Notes: generated by a model from the sequence alone, not told the origin. Shown: positions 36,050 through 47,974, numbered from the stretch's first letter. The stretch is 64,000 nucleotides of DNA from Epiperipatus broadwayi (GCA_028023455.1 JAQFVV010006255.1:6092501-6156500); one strand, 5' to 3'. Translations and numbers: made by a program.

Positions 36050-39000
36050 CCATTTACCTAAAACATTTTAGATAAACTTTATATGGAAGAGATCCAAGAA
36101 CTAGAAAATGCTATTATAAAGTTATTCACCTAATTGATAATTAATAAGAAATGGCTTTCATTTTATTAATGGATCAGTTTTAATCAATGACCCAATAAAT
36201 ATATTAAGACTGCTTTATAATGCTTAATGGTAACTGACTTGTTTATTGTAAAGAATCTATGATATATTTCGTATAATTTTCAGTCTTAGGTATTCTATGA
36301 AAACCTACTTTTAAGTAATTTTTATGAATGTTACCCCTATATTGGATTGGCTAACCTCATGATCTATAAGTAAAGTGTATGGCTTTCATATATGGTTCAT
36401 AATGACTAATCTCTCAAAATTTAAATGTTAAATTAATACACACAGAAACATTGGAAGTGCTCTTCACTTGGTAAGATAAAGCTCTATAGACTAAATGGCT
36501 AAATATGTTTTTAATCATTGTCTACATGTTTGTAAATTAAACAAACTTATATGTGTTTGAATTGACTAACACTGTCATATATGTGATATACATGATCAGA
36601 TTAATGTAAATGGGCCACAACTATGATTTCTGGAATGGGAAGTTACACGTCTTCAATTTCTGGTGATAACTAATGTCTTAATGTAATTGATATGAAATTA
36701 ATTGGTTATTCTATGTATACAAGCATAACCTCTGATTTTGTTAACTGGTCTCCATTGAGATTGATATGTAAATGTCCTTTTTTTTGTAAATAATTCTTAT
36801 GGTTTGTGAATAAATTTTCCTTTTGAAAGATAAAAGTAAATCACTGGGGAAAATATATTTCTTTCTAGCTATATAGAAGAGTCAACTAATGATTATATTT
36901 ATTTCATAGAATCACAAACATATATTTAAATAGAAAATTTTCTGCTCATACAGTAGAAAAATACTTTAAAAAAATTTTGAGTTCAAAAAATATTAGAAAT
37001 TTAAATAGTTTCTAAATCATATATGCAGAATTTCTTCATTCATAAACATATATAAATTATGATGGTAACTTTGCATGACAATTATATCACAATGATTTCA
37101 TGATGAGCTGCAAAATTTTATGTCATGAAAATATTAATAAGGTCCATCAAATAGGGTGGTGTTGGTGAATGAATGCACATATTTTCTAAGCATTATCACC
37201 AGCTTTAGCTTACAGATTAACAGCTTATTAGTGACATAATATAAACAACCGACCAAACATTTTTCATTTATGCCTTTATAATATTCCAGAATCCAGATTC
37301 AGGAAAAATATAAAACTCTCAATGATCAGCAAAAAAATCAGAGATTATCCAAAGCAAAAAATACTAATGCTTTCAAGTCACAAAATATAAACTTAATAAT
37401 ACTTAATAAATCACGAATATACAATCTCACAACATTAGAATATAAATAACATTTAATGATGAAAGAAAATCAAAAATTGAATTTTGGAACATAAAATATA
37501 TAGTTGATCCCTTAGCAATCAATATGGGGATTAATTCAAATAACAATCTTTAGTTTTATATTTATATTTAAAAAATTAATACTTTTAGTTTAGAAATTAA
37601 CCATAAAAATAATAAATTAGTTCAGACAGAAAGTAATACATATATAATTATTTTCTTTTTTTATATTACTACAGAATTTTGTAGTATTCATTCTTAATTG
37701 AAGATATAATGATTATACATAAAGTTATAATATGTATTTCTAATTAATATTTCATGCAATAAATATTTTAAATATTACATGAATAAATGAAAATATGTTT
37801 TATATATTTCAATTATATTTGCATGATTTCACTTTAATGACTTATTAAGTATAATATGCATTCAAATGAAATGTGAATCAATGATAATTACACTTAAATA
37901 GCATTTTAAGTTAGTTTTTAAAAAGAGATTATAATTTTCATATGTGATAGTTTAAATAGAGATGACAAAATTGTACTCAAATAATTATAAATATTTTTAA
38001 TATGGAATTTTTGTAGTGACATAGACTCTTTATAGTTGAAAAATATTACTTTATAGATTATATCAGAAAGACATTAAACTGCATAATACCAGTCACATAT
38101 AACTCAGAATTGCAGTGTACAAATATTCAGAAATGACATTTCTTTTAAATTGGGGAAATATCAATGATTGTGGAGAAAGCATTTTCAATAAGCAGATTTT
38201 TTTTTATTATAATGGCTGGATTCAGGATGACTTACCAAAGGATTTTCGCTTTATGTTTTGGTATGGTTTTAAACTATTCTTTTTTTTCCCAGTCTGTATT
38301 TAATATAAAACTTATGCCTTCTCTTTTTTTGATATTTATGACTTAAAAATTACCAAACATTCTGAAATTTATCTTTTGATAATCCATGTATTTAACTTTC
38401 TTTAAAATTATATTTCTTAATTGAAAAACAAAGATTACTTCATGTTAAAGTTTCAAAACAACTTTTGTTTTTACCTTCTTTTTTTTTTCCACAATAAAAC
38501 CAGCTCTGAATTGATTATCTATCTTACATACATATTTATTTTTTTAATTTTAATTAATTAAATTAAGCATCTGTTTCATTTCAAGATTAATAGTGTTAAC
38601 AATAATAAATGCATTTAAGAGAATGAAAACTGGAAACTACATACAGATGGAAAACAAGCTTATTGAATGAGGAAGATAACCACTTTGATAATTTACAGCC
38701 CATAAATACAGTATCTATTAAAATAGTCTATTGTAAACTTTACATGAACATTTATATTTAAAATTCCATTTCAGAATCCCTGATTTCTAATGTGAGTGCT
38801 ATAACAGAGAAAAGTTGATGTTATATTCATAAAAATAAAACAGAAGATAATTGAAAAGATGTTATGATGAATAAATTATTACTTATCTATGTTCCAAGTA
38901 ATGGAAGGATCTGTATATATAAACTTTCAAAAGAATTCTTTCAAGTCACTGCCTTCTTTCAACTGTGAAACATATTATAACTAAATTCAATGAACGTATT

Positions 39001-39425
39001 AAAAATTGTTATTGAAACTATTAATTGGTATTAATTTAATATATTTTTATTAGTTGCCATAAGAGTTTGATAAAATTAGCAGAATTATTTAAAAGCTCAT
39101 TGGATGTAAATTATTAATATGGAAGAGATGTTAAGATTTAAAAAAAAAACTTTATTTGAATTGTCTGTCCAATGAATGTTTTGTTTATTATTAAAATTAA
39201 AAATTCACTTGTGATATGTGGTAGAAGGGAGAGATATCTAATCCTACATACACAAAGCACTTAATTTACTTAATTAAAACTACTATAATTACAATAAAAT
39301 ATTAAATGATATTTTTGTGAGGATAATTTAAAAGAATTATGTGAATCATATTTCAAAACAAATGTGTCAGTATTTTCCTGAATTTTTGTGATGATGGATA
39401 TTTTAATTTTAATTGTATTTATATA
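36050..39425. other. AT-rich interval, nothing identified
   Basis: The start (36,016-36,200) may be the 3' UTR of the LINE. The overlapping frames at 38,115-38,346 are hydrophobic, low-complexity translations of T-rich DNA. I support no gene here. Confidence 0.4.
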
Positions 39426-39720
39426 TTGGACTATTTTCATCATCTAATATTAAGTATTGAATGCTCAATTGGTTAGAGTGTTAACTTAAAATTCAATATT
39501 CAAGATTCTAAGGGTTCAGGTTTGATTCCTATGCTAGTACTGTCACTGGTCAGACCAGCAACATCTGAAGAAGAAAACAAAAATAATACCTCTTGAAATG
39601 TTGTGCATAATACTAACCTGTACGCTATTACTAACAGTTGAATGTAGTTGAGAATTTAAATAAAGTTAAATTTTTCTAAAGACATTCAAAATTTAATATT
39701 AGATGATCGAAATAGTCCAA
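39426..39720 (+). mobile_element. SINE body bounded by 38-bp inverted repeats
   Basis: The left end 'ttggactattttcatcatct' onward (39,426-39,463) is the inverse of 39,683-39,720 at about 34 of 38 positions. Between them lies a tRNA-derived SINE with A box 'gctcaattggttagagtg', B-box-like 'caggtttgattcc', the 'tgctagtactgtcactggtca' body, 'aacatctgaagaagaa' and the 'taaataaagtt' end. The 13.7 kb copy shares the right-hand repeat but not the left. Confidence 0.62.
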
Positions 39721-39829
39721 CTTATAAATATGTTTTAGTATATTTTGATATTTTTATTTGAAATATTTGAAAAAATGAAATATTTAGATTTATTATTCCA
39801 AAAAAAAATCCTTATTTACATCAAATTAG

Positions 39830-40115
39830 AACAAATAGGTGATACTGACCTCATTGAAAAAATTAAAAGACTGAAGTAAAGTTGGGTTGGATATATTGCT
39901 AGAAGAGATGACAATAGATGGACAATTAAAATCTTAAACTGGAGGCCAAGAGATTATAAAAGACTCAGAAAGAGACCACATGTGAGATGGATGGATGAAA
40001 TAAGAAAGTGTGCAGGGGTGATATGGAGAAGAGAAGCTAAAGATCAGAGAAGATGGATTGAACTTGGAGAGACTTTCAACCTGCAGTGGATTGATAATGG
40101 TTGATGATGATGATG
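39830..40115 (+). pseudogene. LINE C-terminus with (GAT)n tail
   Basis: A long readable stretch: IGDTDLIEKIKRLK, one stop, SWVGYIARRDDNRWTIKILN, then WRPRDYKRLRKRPHVRWMDE, then CAGVIWRREAKDQRRW and LGETFNLQWIDNG, then stop. This is the classic LINE tail 'L.WaGHiaR..D.RW...v..W.PrdgkR.rGRP..RW.DEi....g..W...A.dR..W..lge.f..qW...G'. It is followed by tgatgatgatgatgaa, the short repeat tail typical of RTE-like LINEs. It is 5' truncated to about 95 codons, the usual fate of LINE insertions. Confidence 0.72.
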
Positions 40116-40381
40116 AATAAAAAACTTTGAAAAACTTTATATAAAAACAAATATGTTATTTAATATAAAAGTTTCTTTCATCATTATTTCATTATTCTTC
40201 TCACATTAAGTTATATCTTCCATGACATTCCAAATTTTTAATTAAAGAATATAGAAAATTTATACCATAGTGGAAATCTATTTACATATTTATTAATTAA
40301 CACGAGATTTGAATATTCAGATTTGTAATTTGATCGTGATCATTTTCAATTGTTTAATGCAACCAGAACTCATAGAAAAGA
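40116..40381. other. AT-rich spacer
   Basis: Nothing supportable between the LINE tail and the family B insertion. Confidence 0.4.
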
Positions 40382-40537
40382 ATTTGATATAATTACATGA
40401 TCACTATCTTTTATACTAGCACATAATTGTTATTAAACAAGGCAAAACTCTCCATACAGTAGTGCCACCCTGTGCCAATCAGAGTAATCAATGGATTCCA
40501 GAAAGCTTGTGCATAAAATCCCTATCTAGTGCCTATC

Positions 40538-40596
40538 ATCCAATATCCACAGACTAGTTTCTGGCTTGTGGCCTTCATCAGTGAGGAGTCTTGGAT
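40538..40596 (-). ncRNA. Candidate hammerhead ribozyme, family B copy 2
   Basis: Outer stem I ATCCAA/TTGGAT. The inner stem I is CCTCA against TGTGG, with one mismatch. CTGATGA, GGC/GCC stem II, GAAAC and the GTC cleavage site are all intact. Confidence 0.66.
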
Positions 40597-40901
40597 CTGA
40601 GAGCACTGGTTTAATAACAATTATGTGCTAGTATAAGAGATAGTGATCATGTGATATTTAGTGGTTTAACACCAATCCTGCCTAATGGGATAGTGGTGGC
40701 TATGGTTGTTAAAGATCCAAAGGCACCAAAATGTATGGGTGCTGAACCGAGTTCAGACCCATATGACTCTATAAACTATTGAGCTTAGATGAAAAATATT
40801 AGTGTTTTCAATTGCATTCTCATAGTTTTGTAGTTAAGTAGAGATAAAAGTGCTGCTGGAGGGTTGCATTTGATCCCAAGATCTAGGTGCAGTGCTCTCA
40901 G

Positions 40902-40960
40902 ATCCAAGACTTCTCACTGATGAAGGCCACAAGCCAGAAACTAGTCTGGGGATATTGGAT
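40902..40960 (+). ncRNA. Candidate type I hammerhead ribozyme, family B copy 3 (best in window)
   Basis: The outer stem I ATCCAA (40,902-40,907) pairs with TTGGAT (40,955-40,960). After an internal loop, the inner stem I TTCTCA (40,911-40,916) pairs with TGGGGA (40,947-40,952) using G-T wobbles. CTGATGA is at 40,917-40,923. Stem II is GGC/GCC with loop cacaa, and GAAA is at 40,937-40,940. Stem III is the minimal ACT/AGT, and the predicted cleavage follows C40,946 (GTC). Every core base is present. The only oddity is an A-A apposition at the base of stem II. Confidence 0.72.
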
Positions 40961-41077
40961 GAATAAGCACTAGATAGGGATTTTATGCACAAGCTTTCTG
41001 GCATCCATTGATTACTCTGATTGGCACAGGGTGACACTACTGTATGGTCAGTTTTGCCTTGTTTATTTGATATAATT

Positions 41078-42840
41078 CCATACTTAGTCTTTAAACTATA
41101 AATTCTCTCCTAAGACTATAATTGTTCTTCAAGGTACTTTTCCATTTTATTGGTTGACCTGCCATATAATTAATTTTTTTTTTTGCCACAATTAAATCAG
41201 AGTTTTATAAAATTCTTGAAATTTTTGATCTTCTAAAAATTGATTTAAACTGAAGTATGTCTGATATCAAGATAGTATCAAAATGAATAGTAATTCAAAA
41301 ACAACTTCTATTCATAAATGAAACAAACAAAATGAATAGATGATAGAATTACTACTCTTAAGGTATGTTTTTAGGTACATAATATTTTAAATATTATATT
41401 ATTTTTAGCACTATAGAAGATCTATGGTTTGATGTAAAGTTCTTATGGCAGTTCAAATTGTACAAAAACTAAATAGTTCTGTTAATAATGATAAATATTA
41501 TCTTTCATACGTGAAATGCTTTATTTTTTTAATATATTGTTAATTTGTATGTGGTGATGTTAATCATACTTAGCGAAGCAAAATAAACTCTTAATTATAT
41601 TCATACAGAATTGTTCATACTTCTATAACTGAGTAACTACGTAATCAAAAAAAATTATGATAGCCAAACTAATTGTGTTTGTGAAATTTCAACTATTAAT
41701 TAAATTAAATGAATAAGTAATTAAATGCTTTAACTTAAACTTATTTATGATTGGTATTTTTCACATTATTTTGAAAATTGATACCAAAAAATTATAATTT
41801 CAAATATTTTACTTTCCTGAAAATACTGTGATTGAATGTTAGGATTTTTTCTAATGGTTGATTTATCTTAAAACAGTACTAATACACAATGACTATGACA
41901 TGTATCTACAGATCTTACTAGTTCATGTGCAAATCAAATAAATTGCAACCCATAACAATACTATTCTATCTTATATTGCAAAGGTCATGTGTTCATGACA
42001 AGTTAATTGTAGTACATAGCCCAAGTAATAAATCTACAAATTGATTGGGTTAGTTCATGTGAAGAAAAAATTAACTGCAAATGTATGGTTCTTATATTTT
42101 TTTATTTCATGAAAATATAGTATCTTTTAAAGTTTAGATAATATCATGACATACCTTTATCCTGACCCATGACAATGATCTATAAAATTTATAACTATTT
42201 TGTACCTCAACCAATCTAAGATAGAATAATAAAGAAAAAAACTTTATTCAGCAAATACTTTATCATATATTCAGTCATATTCTCATAAATATCTCCTTAA
42301 GATGATAGGTAGTAATATCATAATTTTACTTTCACTTTTTAATTATTTCAATTTCTGACCTTTTTGGGAGTTTGTTATTGCTTATTATTCTCTTAATAAA
42401 TCTTAATTTTAGAATGTGTCATAACTTTAATAAGTTTTTACATATATATATTAAACATTTTGGCTACAAAATTGGAATGAATTAAAAAAAAAAAAATTCA
42501 AATTTTATTCTTTTTGCATTTTATTTTATAGGTAAAAAATAAAATAGTCATCTTCAGGGTAAAGATCTTTCCAACAACTTGAGATCTTGTAAAGAAAGCA
42601 TTGTTTACTAAGTCTACTATTAACAATTTGAATGTTTCTCATCATCAGTCTAAAAATTGTTATATTTTTCTATTGTTGACCAATATTGTATAATTAAGAA
42701 GATTGTCTACAGAATATTTACCTGAAACAAAATAATCTAGGCCTGTTTGGAACCTTGTCAAAAAATCAATTTTTCTAGACTTGGATTCAATACCAAATCT
42801 TTGGCATAATATAAAGATGCAACATATCTACACAACTTTC
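41078..42840. other. AT-rich interval, nothing identified
   Basis: No coding motif or bounded repeat. The last part (from about 42,500) may belong to the PLE that follows, but it is unreadable. Confidence 0.4.
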
Positions 42841-42851
42841 TTTTCTTCCTC

Positions 42852-42878
42852 ATATATATATATATATATATATATATT
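42852..42878. repeat. (AT)n microsatellite
   Basis: About 13 AT units, directly upstream of the readable part of the PLE. Confidence 0.8.
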
Positions 42879-42884
42879 CATTGG

Positions 42885-44450
42885 TGGTAGCTGGCCCAAC
42901 CTCTAAATCGAGATAGTTCCTGACATTGAGTGAGCATTTGATAAAAGCTCAAACAAAGATTTTCTAATGAAAAACACCAATTGTATTCTCACTCATTGTC
43001 ATATTTCTCCCTTATCCAGACACTGGAGCAAACAAGTCAATAATTTTAATATATTTTTTGAAAAAAATAACATAGTTTGCCTTAAAGAAGACAAAGTATG
43101 CAAAACTCTATCTACCTTGAGAAAATTCAGCTCCAAATTCACTCTTTAAAATTTAAGTGCATAATGTACTGCAATCTCAAGCACCTAAAAGACAAATTTA
43201 TCTCCAACATTTTAAGAAAACACAATAATGTGTTCACTCACCTCAACTACTTCCATATTTATCCTTCCACAGCTATTACACCTCGGATATTCTCCAACAT
43301 AAAACTCTATAAGCAGGAATATCCATTAAGACATAATCAATTTTAGAGGTGCCTACTACAATGCAGCCACAAAGTTCATCACATAATGGATCAAATTTGA
43401 ATTTGGTTTCAGGTCCCTAACAATCAAATTATCATTTCATTTTATAAACATTATTAAAAATTCTAAGATTCAGAGTATGACTATAGAATGGTTTTGTTTG
43501 ATGTGCTCAGTCAATAGAGTATGTCCATCAACATTATTCAAGTATGAACAAACTTATTACAATTAGTGGAAAAAAGAGCTAAATTTATTACTGATGTATT
43601 ATGATGAATTAATGACAATGTACATGCTTTATTTCAGGATGAAATATTTTTGATAACCACAAATTGGCTTATGGGACTTTCTATCAGCAAAATCATATGC
43701 AGTCTGGCCACCATTGCCTTTATCAAAAAGCATGCAATCCAATCCCTCTTGACTATACACAGTGGCATCATATATACCAGATATGTTGATAAGATCTTTG
43801 TCTGTGTCCCTCCTTATTTGATTCTTGAGATGAACACATGAGAATGAAGATCGCCACAATATATTAAATACATTGACTTAAAATTAACCAAATAAACTCA
43901 CTGCATTGTTTATTCAATATAAGGTCACAGGTTTCAAAGTTTTTCTTGTTTAGAAACTAAACTATGCAAATTTATGGCTGATGCCAAAGATAATCTGGAA
44001 TCTTACAAGAGAGACCTAATCCAAGCAGGTTATTGTCTCCCCATGCTTTACAATCAGAATAGAGGATTTTATAATAGACATAACCATGTCAAACCCCTCC
44101 CTCATCCAAAATCCTGGATCAAATGCTTTTTATCACTAACCATCCACACAACATTAACCTCTCCACCTTTCTAAAGACTTTAATATCATTTGTCGATGCC
44201 CCCCTTCCCTCAACACACTTATCAATAATTCTAAGGATAAGCTGAACAATGATGACAAAGCTCAATTATTTTATTCCATAGCCTGCCTCTCCTGCAATAG
44301 CAAACACTTTGGGGAGACACATGCCAACTTGAAATCCAAAATTTTCCAACACACTTATCTATTTAACAGAGCTAAAACAAGTCCATCATATAGCTTAGTA
44401 TTAGTAGATCATAAAAAAATACTGGTTACATTTTAAAACCTACTTCTGCC
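42885..44450 (+). pseudogene. Penelope-like element: RT plus GIY-YIG nuclease, decayed
   Basis: The RT N-terminal block ITPRIFSNIKLYKQEYPLR near 43,280 matches the PLE motif 'aPr.YG..KiHK...PLRPIvs'. Next come GLSISKIICSLATIAFIK near 43,675, which replaces 'mGspLS..lA.i.m', and YTRYVDKIFVCVP near 43,780, where the catalytic YVDD has become YVDK. After frameshifts the GIY-YIG domain appears at 44,270-44,410 as YSIACLSCNSKHFGETHANL followed by IFQHTYLFNRAKTS, matching 'Y.i.C..C...YiGeT...l..Ri..H'. Domain order and spacing suit a near full-length PLE of a different lineage from the 57-60 kb copy. Several stops make it dead. Confidence 0.75.
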
Positions 44451-45103
44451 AAGATTGTTTTCTTAAATAAATAACACCAAACAATGCCACCAAAGATAAA
44501 GATATAATGAAAATAAAAGCATATAGTACTCATTTATAAAGTATTATTTTTTTAAAAAAAGTATTAATTTTTATTCTGAATCTATATGATTTAGTAGAAT
44601 AGTAGAATGATGAATTTGAGTTGAATCAAACCTCAACTTATTACTTTCTATACTTCATATCCTATGTCTTCCCAAATGTCTAATTACCTGATAACTTTTA
44701 TATTTTTTGTTTTATTATTTATATTAAAAATGATATATATGTATCATTAATTTTATCATCGCAGTTCACTAGTATTATTATTTTTTTAAAAAAAAATATG
44801 AATAATAAATAATTGTTAATAGTAATATTTTTTTTATAATTCTAATAAGACTCTATTAATGGAAAATCAGCAATAATAAAATTATGTTTTTTACCCTGTC
44901 ATTCTCTGTCTTTGAGAATTTTGTTAAATTAATACAAATTTATTCAAAAGATTTGATGGAATATATATATATTCTCTTTGCTGTCTTAAGCTAGTGATTT
45001 GAAAAAAGAAAAGTCCAACAAGGAACAAGCTCTCATAAAAAATGATCTTCCAACAGTTATCACTAAGAAAACTATCAATAAATTATAAAAGAAACATCAA
45101 ATA
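44451..45103. other. AT-rich interval, nothing identified
   Basis: Nothing supportable. Confidence 0.4.
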
Positions 45104-45220
45104 AAAATACAGTTATTAAAACAGGCAAAACTCTCTATACGTATTGCCACTCAGTGCAAGTCAGAGTGATCAATGGATGCCAGAAGGCTTGTGCATAAAA
45201 TCCCCATCTAGCGCCTACTG

Positions 45221-45279
45221 ATCCAATATCCCCAGACTAGTTTCTGGCTTGTGGCTTTTGTCAGTGAGGAGACTTGGAT
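45221..45279 (-). ncRNA. Hammerhead-like motif, family B copy 4 (core mutated)
   Basis: Stem I (ATCCAA/TTGGAT and CCTCA/TGGGG) and GAAAC/GTC are intact. CTGATGA reads CTGACAA, so activity is not expected. Confidence 0.5.
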
Positions 45280-45889
45280 CTGAGAGTAGATCTTAGGATC
45301 TAATGCAACACTCCAGCAGATACCTTTTATCTCCACTTAACAACAAAACTATTTAACACAATAATATTTTCAATCCAAGCTCATTAGCTTATATAGTCAT
45401 ATAGGTCTGAACTCAATTCACTATCTATACATTTTGGTGTCTTTGGTTCTTTAATAGCCATAGCCATTACTATCCTATTAGACAGGATTGGTTTTAAGCC
45501 AATAAACATCACATGATCACCATTTCCTATGCTTGCTTATAACTGATATCCATTGATTATTCTGAGTGGCAATTCATATAGAGTTTTGCCTGTTTTAATA
45601 ATAGTTATAAGCAACCATAGGAAATTGTAATCATGTGATGTTTATTGGCTTAAAACCATTCCTGCCTAATAGGATAGTGGTGGCTATGGTTGTTAAAGAA
45701 GCAAAGTCACTAAAATGTATAGATACTGAACTGTGTTCAGACCTATATGACTATATAAGCTAATGAGCTTGGATTGAAAGTAATACAGTGTTTTCAATTT
45801 AAGATTCATAGTTTTGTAGTTAAGTAGAGATAAAAGATGATGGCTGGAGGGTTGCATTAGATCCTAAGGTATAGGTGCAGTGCTCTCAC

Positions 45890-45948
45890 ATCCAAGGCTC
45901 CTCACTGATGAAGGCCACAAGCCAAAAACTAGTCTGGGGATATTGGAT
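45890..45948 (+). ncRNA. Hammerhead-like motif, family B copy 5 (one core base lost)
   Basis: ATCCAA/TTGGAT and TCCTCA/TGGGGA give a complete two-part stem I, and CTGATGA is intact. The following GAAAC reads AAAAC, which removes the essential G. Stem pairing here is better than in the 40.9 kb copy. Confidence 0.55.
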
Positions 45949-46616
45949 GAGTAGGCACTAGATAAGGATTTTATGCACAAGCCTTCTGGCATCCATTGAT
46001 TACTCTGGCTTGCATTGAGTAGCAATACATGTAGAGAGTTTTGCCTGTTTTAATAACAGTTATAAGCAAGCATAAGAAATGGTAATAGTGTGATGTTTAT
46101 TGGAAAATACAGTTATAAATATTATAATGTATTCATACATACCAGGAATGGAAAAGTTAAAAAATATTTGAAGTCAGCCCAATATCAAATAGTTTTCCTC
46201 ACTCCATGAGGAATTCTAATTCCCATAAAACCTAAACTCAAAATGCTGGCAAAATAAAAATGAAACCTGCAACTGATGTAAATATGGATATACATAGATC
46301 AATGAAAGTAAATACATCATAAAAATAATTTAAAAAGCATAAAACAAGAATAAAAGAAAAAAAAGATGAATGTTTAAAGGAGCACAATAGATGTATATCA
46401 TAGAACATATTTTTGATTGAGAAAACACAAGAATATTAGTCAGAGAGAAAAAATAAAAAGAATAAAATTTAATTAAAGAAGCTGCTCACATGATGATAAC
46501 TAGAATCCTATTATTTAATATAGTGTAGTAATCTGTAATGTTTTTCTCTTAAAATGTAAAAAGTAAAAATATCAGGAGGATCTATACAAATAATATAAAA
46601 TCTACTTGACTATTGT

Positions 46617-46800
46617 CTTTACTTAATTAGTTAAGATGTGATCTTAAACTCAATAGATTAGGGATTCACTATTCATGTAAGCACTGCTGCTGACAAGTAC
46701 AACAATACCCGAAGAAGAACAAATAATTACTACTCGAATATTATGTTCCACTCTTACTTATTTGGGAACTTATGTATTAGTTAATCCAGCAATGGAATTT
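46617..46800 (+). mobile_element. tRNA-derived SINE remnant, variant tail
   Basis: 'acttaattagttaagatgtga' (A-box region) and 'gattagggattcac' (B-box region), then 'gcactgctgctgacaagtac' and 'aatacccgaagaagaacaaat'. It has the same plan as the SINEs at 13.7 and 39.5 kb but a different 3' half ('attactactcgaatattatg'). Confidence 0.5.
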
Positions 46801-46968
46801 TTGTCTTCATAATCAATATGATTATCTACAATTGCTAAATATTTAATAGTCATTTTACTTAATTAATATATAAGGGATTCGAACTCAGACTTTCACACAA
46901 TCCTCAACTCTCCATGCCATCTCATATTGCTGACCCACCTGATCACACACATGTTGAAAAGATAAATA

Positions 46969-47012
46969 ACCAATATATGTATTTCATGCTAAACCAGCAA
47001 TCATCAGTTGGT
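46969..47012 (-). ncRNA. Candidate hammerhead ribozyme, family A copy 7
   Basis: Intact core: ACCAA/TTGGT, CTGATGA, TGCT/AGCA, GAAA, ATA-ca-TAT, A. Outer stem I pairing is weak in this copy. Confidence 0.58.
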
Positions 47013-47484
47013 CCAGATGACTATATCCACACATATATACAATCAGTGCTCAGCTTTATATTAAGATAGCCAATCTTCATACGTTAATGGACAGGTTTCA
47101 AACTACTCCAACCTACAACTCTTCAGCCATCCATTTCATTGAAAATCTGATGATGGATGTTCAAAGCCCACATTAGTGCCAAAGTTGTCATTCTACCCTT
47201 GTTTACCATGAGTCATTCTGACCCCTCATATACTGGAGAATAATCCATTTATATACATATGTGAGGAATGGGCAGACCTTTAAATGCACTATGTTTCAAT
47301 ATGTAATTTAATACACTGTGCAGGCTGGGCTTTGAACAATCCATCATCAGATTTTCAATGAAATGGATGACTGAAGAATTATAGGTTGGAGTAGTTTGAA
47401 GCCTGTCCATTAAAATATGAAGATTGGCTATCTTAATATAAAGCTAAGCACTGATTGTATATATGTGTGGAGATAGTAATCTGG

Positions 47485-47528
47485 ACCAACTGATGATTGC
47501 TGGTTTAGCATGATATATGTATAATGGT
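47485..47528 (+). ncRNA. Hammerhead-like motif, family A copy 8 (core mutated)
   Basis: CTGATGA and stem II are intact, and an outer stem I TAAT/ATTA is present. GAAA reads GATA and the closing TTGGT reads ATGGT. Confidence 0.45.
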
Positions 47529-47974
47529 GATTATTTATCTTTTCAACATGTGTGTGATCAGATAGATAAGCGTTTGAATCCCTTATGGAGAGTTGAGGGT
47601 CATCAGATAGATAAGCGTTTGAATCCCTTATATATTACATTATATATGTGCAGGTATATATAAGCCTGCACAGTGTATTAAATTACATATTGAATCATAG
47701 TGCATTAAAGGTATGTCCATCCCTTGCACATGTATGTAAATGGATTATTCTCCAGTACACGAGGAGTCAGAATGACTAATGGTCAACATGGGTGAGATAC
47801 AACCTTGGCACTAATGTGGTCTTTAAACATTTCATCATCAGATTTTCAATGAAATGTATGGCTGTAGAATGTAGGTTGGAGTAGTTTGAAGCCTGTCCAT
47901 TAAAGTATGAAGATTGGCTATCTTAATATAAAGCTGAGCAGTGATTGTATATATGCGTGGAGATAGTAATATGG

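Larger units (their letters stand above)
40395..41064. mobile_element. Family B element, head-to-head inverted pair with 13-bp TSD
   Basis: Flanked by atttgatataatt at 40,382-40,394 and 41,065-41,077. The left part (40,395-40,615) is a minus-oriented 3' half. The right part (40,616-41,064) is a nearly complete plus-oriented unit starting 'tttaataacaattatg'. Each carries one hammerhead motif, so a transcript across the whole could fold on itself. There is no protein-coding capacity; the minus frame 40,834-41,037 is a by-product of the ribozyme region. The inverted pair has evidently been inserted as one unit. Confidence 0.8.
45104..46116. mobile_element. Family B element, inverted pair with tandem end and probable 13-bp TSD
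   Basis: aaaatacagttat stands at both ends (45,104-45,116 and 46,104-46,116); its last seven bases also occur inside the element, so the true duplication may be shorter. A full minus-oriented unit (to about 45,548) is joined head to head to a plus part. The plus part has about 45 bp of unit end, then a complete unit, then the unit start again. The segment beginning 'tgttttaata' is at 45,591 and again at 46,046, giving a period of 455 bp. A partly tandem structure of this type is expected if the template was a circular or multimeric RNA. Confidence 0.75.

Noticed and set aside
40834-41037. 67-codon minus-strand frame in family B
   Set aside because: It runs antisense through the hammerhead region; other copies do not preserve it.
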